DNA from: Planctomycetota bacterium | GTDB taxonomy: Bacteria; Planctomycetota; UBA1135; UBA2386 | Direction: 5' to 3' | DNA length: 10,361 nucleotides | NCBI GenBank assembly: GCA_023433825.1 | Contig: JAEYTU010000581.1 | Location: 1 to 10,361, forward strand | Shown: piece by piece, positions 6,673 to 10,361 of the stretch | How the letters are laid out: each line of letters begins with the position of its first letter | Position numbering within the stretch: position 1 is the stretch's first letter | Translations under genes and position numbers: made by a program | The notes under the pieces: generated by a model | What the model saw: only the letters and a program-made list of their open reading frames with translations | Told to the model about the DNA's origin: nothing | Database searches by the model: none

Positions 6673-7581
6673 TTGCGCAGTCATCCCTTCCTCGTCCACG
6701 GAGCCCTCGTGCTGGTCTCCGTGATGTTCGGCATCAACTACGTCGCCACGAAGCACGTGCTGGAGACGGTCCCGGCGCAGGCATGGGTGTTCCTGCGCGT
6801 CGGCACGGCGACGCTGCTGCTGGCGCCGGTCGTGTTCGCGCTCTATCGGCGGCTGCCGCCGCGCGGCACGCGACTTCCGCTCGCATTGGCCGCATGCCTC
6901 GGTGTCGTCGCGAACCAGATCCTGTTCACCGAGGGACTCGCGCGGACGACGCCGGCGCATTCGTCGGTCCTGAACGCGTCGATCCCGGTGCAGACGCTGC
7001 TGTTCGCGGTCCTCGCCGGGCAAGAGCGGTTCACGCTTCGGAAGGTCGTCGCGATCGGTGTCGCGCTGACCGGCGTGCTGACGTTGCTGGAGGTCGACCG
7101 GATGGTCGGCGAAGGGATCCATTTCGAGACGACGATGGTCGGCGACCTGTTGTCGCTCGGGAATGCGGCGACGTTCTCGTTGTTCCTCGTCCTGATGCGC
7201 CGCTTCGGGCGCGACGTCGACCCGCTGCTGGCGACCGGTTGGTCGTTCGTCGTCGCGACGCCGCTGTTGTTCGCGTGGAGCCTGCCGGCGCTCGACGCGA
7301 AGACGTTCGCCGCCGTGACGGCTGCCGGCGTCTGGCCGGTCGCGCTGTTCGTCGTCGTCGGCGCGACGATCGTCACCTATGTGCTGAACAACTGGGCGCT
7401 GCGTCGCACGCACAGTTCGCAGGTCGCGCTCTACATCTACGTGCAGCCGGTCGTCGCGACGCTGCTGTCGGTCGCGCTCGGGATCGAGTCGCCAGGCGCG
7501 CGATTCTTCGTCGCGGCGTCGCTCGTGTTCGGCGGGATCCTGATCGAGATCAGCGGCCGATCTTCGCGCAGCACTGCTTGA
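6673..7581 (+). CDS. EamA/DMT-superfamily transporter (RhaT/YdcZ-like drug-metabolite transporter)
   Basis: A 302-aa inner-membrane protein with ten predicted helices in two EamA halves. Half one begins 'VLVSVMFGINYVATKHVL' (13-30), the EamA helix-1 signature, and includes 'AHSSVLNASIPVQTLLFAVLAGQERFT' (95-121). Half two contains 'GDLLSLGNAATFSLFLVLMRRF' (157-178) and ends with 'SQVALYIYVQPVVATLLSVALGIE' (249-272) and a last helix at 277-293. Members export or import small metabolites, often amino acids; the substrate is unpredictable here. Start choice: TTG 6673 puts the N-terminus directly before helix 1, the family norm. The frame stays open back to GTG 6577, but codons 6601-6672 include CTA, ATT, ACA and CGA and have weaker GC3 bias, and a -10-like TATACC falls in that stretch. 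The 3' end overlaps the convergent SEC-C gene by 32 bp. Confidence 0.92.
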   Translation: MRSHPFLVHGALVLVSVMFGINYVATKHVLETVPAQAWVFLRVGTATLLLAPVVFALYRRLPPRGTRLPLALAACLGVVANQILFTEGLARTTPAHSSVLNASIPVQTLLFAVLAGQERFTLRKVVAIGVALTGVLTLLEVDRMVGEGIHFETTMVGDLLSLGNAATFSLFLVLMRRFGRDVDPLLATGWSFVVATPLLFAWSLPALDAKTFAAVTAAGVWPVALFVVVGATIVTYVLNNWALRRTHSSQVALYIYVQPVVATLLSVALGIESPGARFFVAASLVFGGILIEISGRSSRSTA

Positions 7582-8035
7582 ACTTCTTGCCGCTGCCGCA
7601 CGGGCACGGGTCGTTGCGTCCGACCTTGTCGGCCTTGTGGACGAACGGCTTCGGCGCCGGGCCGTGGTGGTGCACGTGACCGGTTCGCACGGCCGATTCG
7701 AACTCGCCGAGCGTGCCGTCGAACGCGCGACGGATCTCGAACATCTCGTGGACGACGGCGGTCTGCTCCAAGTGTTCGAGGTAGGCGCGCAGCACGCCGG
7801 GAACGGCGGCGGCGAGCGGGTCCTTCTTCGCGAAGCGGCCCGGCATCAGATGCCCGAGGACCTGATGCATGTCGGAGCCGTCGAGGAACCTCGGCGCCTT
7901 GCCGAGGTCCTCGTAGCAGCACGACAGAAAGCGCTCGACGATCGCCTGCTGCTCGCTCCGCGGCACGCCGGTGGAAGCCGACGGCGCGGAGTCGAGGAAC
8001 GACGCTGCGTCGAGCGTCACTTCACGGGTGGGCAT
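7550..8035 (-). CDS. SEC-C metal-binding motif protein
   Basis: A 161-aa soluble protein. The C-terminus is a textbook SEC-C motif, GRNDPCPCGSGKKFKQCC (residues 139-156), with zinc ligands C144, C146, C155 and C156 (the last can be His in relatives). SEC-C occurs at the end of SecA and on many small proteins, where it binds zinc and is thought to mediate interactions with ribosomes, SecB or other partners. The remainder (about 20-120) is helical, with a 'SEQQAIVERFLSCCYEDLG' helix carrying an extra CC pair (C39, C40) and 'LPALLR'-type leucine-rich segments; a histidine cluster 'GHVHHHG' lies at 119-125. ATG 8035 is the start; its ribosome-binding site is weak (GGA about 14 nt upstream). It lies 62 bp downstream of the selenoprotein gene on the same strand and could be co-transcribed with it. 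The specific role is unknown. Confidence 0.85.
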   Translation of the reverse strand: MPTREVTLDAASFLDSAPSASTGVPRSEQQAIVERFLSCCYEDLGKAPRFLDGSDMHQVLGHLMPGRFAKKDPLAAAVPGVLRAYLEHLEQTAVVHEMFEIRRAFDGTLGEFESAVRTGHVHHHGPAPKPFVHKADKVGRNDPCPCGSGKKFKQCCAKIGR

Positions 8036-8097
8036 GGTGACTTGAAGTTCCGTTGGATCGAAACGCGATCACCACGCCGTCGCCGTGCGTCGTCGCG

Positions 8098-9036
8098 TCA
8101 CTGCTTCATCTTCTCGAGGTCGCCCTCGAGCTGATCGACGAGCTGCTTCAGGCGCGGGTTGCGAGCCTGCTCCTTCTTCAGTTCCTCGATGGCCTGACCG
8201 AGCAGCTTCGCGTCCTTCGCTTCCTTGGCGTGCGCCGAGATGAAGAACCACTGGTTGACCGCGTCCTTCTTCGACACTTTGCCTTCGGCTGCGAGCGCCG
8301 CGAGCTTCTTGCCGAGCGCCGGCAGGTCCGCCTGCGAGCGTGCCGACGAAATGATCTCGGCGATCTCGAGGTCGGTCGCCATCGTCGCGACCTTCTCGGC
8401 TTGCTCGGCAGTCAGACCCTTCAGCGCCTTCGCCTTCTCGCGGGCCTCGGCCGGCTTGAAGTGGCCCATCTCGACCTGGGCGAGGAAGACCTCGATCGCG
8501 GCATCGGCGTCACCGCCTTCCGCCTTCGCCTTCAGTGCGAAGAACTCGTTCGCCTTCGCGATCGACTTCTCGAAGCCTTCGACCGTCCGCGCACCGGCGT
8601 GCTTGGCGACGACGTTGCCCGAGTCGTCGAGAATGACGATGTACGGGAAGCCGTTGCCGCCCTTCTTCTGCAGCAGATCCTGGTGCGGATCCGTCGAGAC
8701 GCGGGAGGTGATGTGGCAGAACAGAACTGCTTGTTCAGCGAACTCGCTGAACGTGGCTTCGGAGAGGGCGCCCTTCTCCAGTGCCGAGCAGGGGGGTCAA
8801 GGCGAGTAGGAGCGCGTGAAGTACGCGAAGATCGGCTTGCCGGTCTTCTTCGCTTCCGCCTGTGCCTTGTCGAAGTCGGTGATCCAGGGGGCGTTCTTCA
8901 GGAACGCCGACTGGAGCTTCTCGTCGCGCAGCTTGATGTTCTTCGCGTCGTTGTCCTGCGCCCAGGCGGGCGAGGCGACGCCGAGGAACAGCAGCGCAGC
9001 GAGGGTCGCACTGCGAGTCGTCATCGGTTTTCTCAT
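8098..9036 (-). CDS. Secreted thioredoxin-fold selenoprotein with UPPC redox motif (in-frame TGA read as selenocysteine)
   Basis: One 312-codon gene runs from ATG 9036 to TGA at 8100-8098, with a single in-frame TGA at 8799-8797 (codon 80). Residues 1-26 are a signal peptide (MRKPM..., hydrophobic core, AWA-Q cleavage site). Residues 50-160 are a thioredoxin fold: 'WITDFDKAQAEAKKTGKPIFAYFTRSYSP', then U80-P81-P82-C83 in place of the usual CxxC, then 'CSALEKGALS'. The cis-Pro strand 'NGFPYIVILDDSGNVVAKHAG' (P131) follows. Residues 190-312 are charged helices with possible TPR-like character, ending in 'DQLEGDLEKMKQ'. The frame is open and GC3-biased on both sides of the TGA. Nearest family: Thioredoxin_7/DsbD-gamma-like. 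It would be a periplasmic or exported thiol/selenol oxidoreductase; the substrate is unknown. Another cysteine, C107, sits in 'VLFCHITSR'. ATG 9024 is an alternative start. The main competing reading is a Cys-to-stop mutation; the SECIS hairpin argues against it. Confidence 0.87.
8755..8785 (-). promoter_or_regulatory. Bacterial-type SECIS hairpin for selenocysteine insertion
   Basis: In the mRNA just downstream of the codon-80 UGA, a hairpin folds from GGAGA paired with UCUCC (DNA 8775-8779 with 8761-8765), then a one-base bulge, two G-C pairs and a GCGC apical loop (8768-8771). An outer GGC/GCC helix (8783-8785 with 8755-8757) closes a 3x3 internal loop. The apical loop starts 25 nt after the UGA and its first base is G. 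Published bacterial SECIS rules ask for a loop about 16-37 nt after UGA with a G in the first two loop positions; both are met. SelB would bind this loop with Sec-tRNA and GTP. The pairing was done by eye. Confidence 0.72.
8797..8799 (-). other. Recoded UGA (selenocysteine) codon
   Basis: The complement of TCA at 8797-8799 is TGA, in frame at codon 80 of the thioredoxin-fold gene. It stands precisely where the N-terminal redox Cys of CPPC is expected. The following codons are CCC CCC TGC (PPC). Confidence 0.85.
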
Positions 9037-9058
9037 TGGGTAACTCTTCGGCGAATGA

Positions 9059-9074
9059 TTCCCGAGGTCGGGAA
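9059..9074. promoter_or_regulatory. 16-bp dyad in the divergent promoter region
   Basis: TTCCCGA (9059-9065) and TCGGGAA (9068-9074) are exact reverse complements separated by two bases. It lies 23 bp upstream of the selenoprotein ATG 9036 and 86 bp upstream of the VOC ATG 9161. This is a good size and place for a dimeric-regulator operator controlling either or both genes, or for a hairpin in the selenoprotein leader. No regulator gene is in the window. Confidence 0.45.
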
Positions 9075-9138
9075 CCGGGCGGGGAAGGCTACCGACGCTC
9101 GCGCGGATCTGGAACGTGCGGGATGTCGAATCCCTGTC

Positions 9139-9160
9139 GCGAGCGACGTCCAGCGCTCGC
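9139..9160 (+). promoter_or_regulatory. 7-bp hairpin directly abutting the VOC-DUF6265 start codon
   Basis: GCGAGCG (9139-9145) and CGCTCGC (9154-9160) are exact reverse complements around an 8-nt loop. The stem ends on the base before ATG 9161, where a ribosome-binding site should be; none is obvious. The hairpin may damp initiation at 9161 or point to ATG 9170 as the real start. Confidence 0.35.
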
Positions 9161-10045
9161 ATGAAACCGATGAGCGCCTTCGTAGCTCCCGTCCGCCGTC
9201 TCGTCCCCCTCGCACTCGTCGCCATCGCCGCGATCTCGCTGCCGCGGCACCAGGATCCGCCGCCTCCGCTCGTCGGCACCGGTGCGATGACCTGCGTGCA
9301 ATGGTGTTCCGATCTCGCGGCGGCGCGGGGTTTCTACGAACGCGTGCTCGGCTGTTCGACCGTTCGCGACCTCGCGGCGGTCGGTTACGTCGAACTGCGC
9401 GCACCGATCGCCGACGTCCGGTTCGGGCTCGCGCGCCGCGACCCGGCGCAGGCCGCGAGCGGCGGCGGAACGACGCTGACGTTCCACGTCGCCGACATCG
9501 AGGCTGCGAGCGCCCGGCTGAAAGCGCACGGCGTCACCGTGTCGACGATCGACGAGATGCCAGGGCTCGTGCGACTCGCCCGCTTCACCGATCCCGACGG
9601 CAATCCGCTGCAGTTGGCACAACCACTCGGCGACGACCCGGCCGGCGTGCTGGCACCTGTCGCATTCCTGCGCGGCACGTGGCGATCGACGCGCGGGCAG
9701 CGGATGCAGGAGGAAACGTGGGGCGAGCCGCTCGGCGGATCGATGCTCGGCTGCGGCCGAACCGTGCAGAACGGGAAGACCGTGTTCCACGAGTTCTTGC
9801 GGATCGAGGCGACGAAGGACGGGCTCGTCTATCACGCGGCGATTCCGGGTCAGGCACCGATCGCGTTTCCGATGGTCGAGCACGGCGCCGGCACCGTCGC
9901 GTTCGAGAACCCGCAGCACGACTTCCCGACGCGGATCGCGTACCGGCTCGACGACTACGGGCCGCAAGGGTCGCGAATCCTCGCGGCTCGCAACAGTTCA
10001 CGAGGTCCGTTCGTTGGCGACGGCCGTTTGGTCGCGGCGCAGTGA
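9161..10045 (+). CDS. Exported VOC (glyoxalase-fold) and DUF6265 fusion protein
   Basis: A 294-aa protein. ATG 9161 gives MKPMSAFVAPVRRLVPLALVAIAAIS, a signal peptide or anchor; ATG 9170 (MSAF) is the alternative. Residues about 42-157 are a VOC domain: 'VQWCSDLAAARGFYERVLGCSTV' (46-68), 'VGYVELR' (74-80), 'LTFHVADIEAASARLKAHGVTV' (106-127) and 'RFTDPDGNPLQLAQP' (141-155). Of the usual metal ligands H109 is present, but the terminal 'IEL' glutamate is Q151 and the first-strand position is Q47, so metal binding is uncertain. Residues about 166-265 match DUF6265: 'FLRGTWRSTRGQRMQEETWGEPLGGSMLG', 'FHEFLRIEA' and 'FENPQHDFPTRIAYR'. VOC members bind small substrates, antibiotics or metals; DUF6265 function is unknown. 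The last 30 or so codons (from about 9959) lack the usual DUF6265 final strand and have weaker GC3 bias, so a late frameshift or decay is possible. The gene is divergent from the selenoprotein. Confidence 0.85.
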   Translation: MKPMSAFVAPVRRLVPLALVAIAAISLPRHQDPPPPLVGTGAMTCVQWCSDLAAARGFYERVLGCSTVRDLAAVGYVELRAPIADVRFGLARRDPAQAASGGGTTLTFHVADIEAASARLKAHGVTVSTIDEMPGLVRLARFTDPDGNPLQLAQPLGDDPAGVLAPVAFLRGTWRSTRGQRMQEETWGEPLGGSMLGCGRTVQNGKTVFHEFLRIEATKDGLVYHAAIPGQAPIAFPMVEHGAGTVAFENPQHDFPTRIAYRLDDYGPQGSRILAARNSSRGPFVGDGRLVAAQ

Positions 10046-10046
10046 G

Positions 10047-10060
10047 CGGCGCTGGCGCCG
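10047..10060. terminator. Short GC hairpin in the convergent intergenic gap
   Basis: CGGCG (10047-10051), loop CTGG, and CGCCG (10056-10060) form a 5-bp stem-loop. It falls in the 25-bp gap between the VOC-DUF6265 stop (10045) and the stop of the right-edge gene on the other strand (10071). A symmetric stem suits a bidirectional terminator, but there is no T-tract on either strand. Confidence 0.25.
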
Positions 10061-10070
10061 GTGACGGTGG

Positions 10071-10361
10071 TCAGCGAACGGCGAGCACGAACTCCGGCAC
10101 CGTGCCGTCGTGCGCGACGAAGCCGAGTGACGTCGGTTTCGCCGCATCCGCCTCCGATCCGGTCCGCAGGTCCAACACTTCGAGTCGCCCGGTCGGGATC
10201 CGCGCGACGTTCACGCGACCCTCGGCGTCGGTTGCCGGCAGCGTCAGTGGATCGCCCAGACCGGTCGACAGTGCGACGACGCGACCCGCGATCGGCTGCT
10301 CGTTCGCGTCGACGATCCGCAGTGCGATCGACGCCGTCGTCACGTCGACGAACTGCAGCCC
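10071..10361 (-). CDS. C-terminal fragment of a carboxypeptidase-regulatory-like (Ig-fold) protein (start outside window)
   Basis: The last 96 codons of a gene entering from the right edge, ending at TGA 10073-10071. The frame is open to the edge, so GTG 10343 is unlikely to be its start: the residues before it, GLQFVDV, continue the same beta-strand pattern. The visible sequence 'VTTASIALRIVDANEQPIAGRVVALS' followed by 'ATDAEGRVNVARIPTGRLEVLDL' fits a CarboxypepD_reg/peptidase M14 C-like beta-sandwich, in which 'V.D....P..G..V.L......TDA.G.V....P.G.Y.L.V' is typical. Such domains occur in secreted or surface proteins and TonB-dependent receptors as carbohydrate- or protein-binding modules. 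The remaining 30 residues (TGSEADAAKPTSLGFVAHDGTVPEFVLAVR) end in another strand. The main part of the protein lies outside, so its overall function is unknown. Confidence 0.75.
   Translation of the reverse strand, partial: GLQFVDVTTASIALRIVDANEQPIAGRVVALSTGLGDPLTLPATDAEGRVNVARIPTGRLEVLDLRTGSEADAAKPTSLGFVAHDGTVPEFVLAVR

Noticed and set aside
2888..6724. 1278-codon plus-strand open frame opposite the HEAT-repeat gene
   Set aside because: It is Arg/Gln/Ala-rich low complexity without recognisable domains, and the opposite strand codes a clear HEAT protein with signal peptide. Long antisense frames are expected at this GC content and codon bias.
6423..7679. 418-codon plus-strand frame overlapping the transporter
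   Set aside because: Alternative frame of the EamA gene, Arg/Asp-rich, with no domain; the transporter frame has clear helices and motifs.
8056..8070. GATCG/CGATC 5-bp inverted repeat between selenoprotein and SEC-C genes
   Set aside because: Only five pairs, no T-tract; too weak to call a terminator or operator.
8098..8469. Separate 123-aa gene starting at ATG 8469
   Set aside because: The frame upstream is continuous back to the TGA and encodes the rest of a thioredoxin fold, so ATG 8469 is an internal Met (residue 190) of the selenoprotein.
8797..8799. Ordinary stop or pseudogene nonsense mutation in the thioredoxin gene
   Set aside because: The position at the redox Cys, undamaged downstream frame, good codon bias and the SECIS-like hairpin together favour recoding. 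Not fully excluded without selB/selC evidence.
1..10361. CRISPR array, tRNA, rRNA, insertion sequence or integrase
   Set aside because: No spaced direct repeats, no cloverleaf-like segments, no transposase or recombinase motifs seen on either strand by eye.

Overview
The window is GC-rich (about two-thirds or more G+C by eye) and gene-dense, with strong G/C bias at third codon positions. The secreted proteome it encodes suggests a Planctomycetota-type bacterium: a large secreted HEAT-repeat protein with Trp-rich 'LTGxDF...WW' linkers, secreted low-complexity proteins, a SEC-C protein and a carboxypeptidase-regulatory-like domain. No rRNA, tRNA or taxonomic marker gene is present, so this assignment is inference.

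Left part (1-6526, all on the minus strand). In transcription order it holds a secreted 973-aa HEAT-repeat protein (6526-3605), a 148-aa membrane-anchored protein translationally coupled to it (TGATG junction), and a 162-bp gap with two small hairpins. Then come a 384-aa secreted protein, a 204-aa membrane-anchored or secreted protein coupled to it by a GTGA overlap, a MoxR-family AAA+ ATPase, and the first 42 codons of a DUF58 protein that runs off the left edge. MoxR plus DUF58 is a classic chaperone/VWA-like pair. The four cell-envelope proteins upstream are a lineage-specific assortment around it.

Middle (6577-8035). A ten-helix EamA/DMT-family transporter on the plus strand diverges from the HEAT gene. 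It converges, with a 32-bp tail-to-tail overlap, on a 161-aa SEC-C zinc-motif protein on the minus strand.

Right part (8098-10361). The main discovery is at 9036-8098 on the minus strand. A secreted thioredoxin-fold protein has an in-frame TGA exactly where the first redox cysteine belongs, giving U-P-P-C. A bacterial-type SECIS hairpin lies just downstream of that TGA. Read through, the frame continues with a cis-Pro loop and a helical C-terminal region to a normal stop. Conventional gene calling would split it into a short N-terminal stub and an orphan C-terminal ORF. It is best annotated as one 312-aa selenoprotein.

A divergent gene on the plus strand encodes an exported VOC (glyoxalase-fold) plus DUF6265 fusion. 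The shared 124-bp intergenic region carries a 16-bp near-perfect dyad and a hairpin directly abutting the VOC start codon. At the right edge, a convergent minus-strand gene contributes only the C-terminal end of a carboxypeptidase-regulatory-like, Ig-fold protein.
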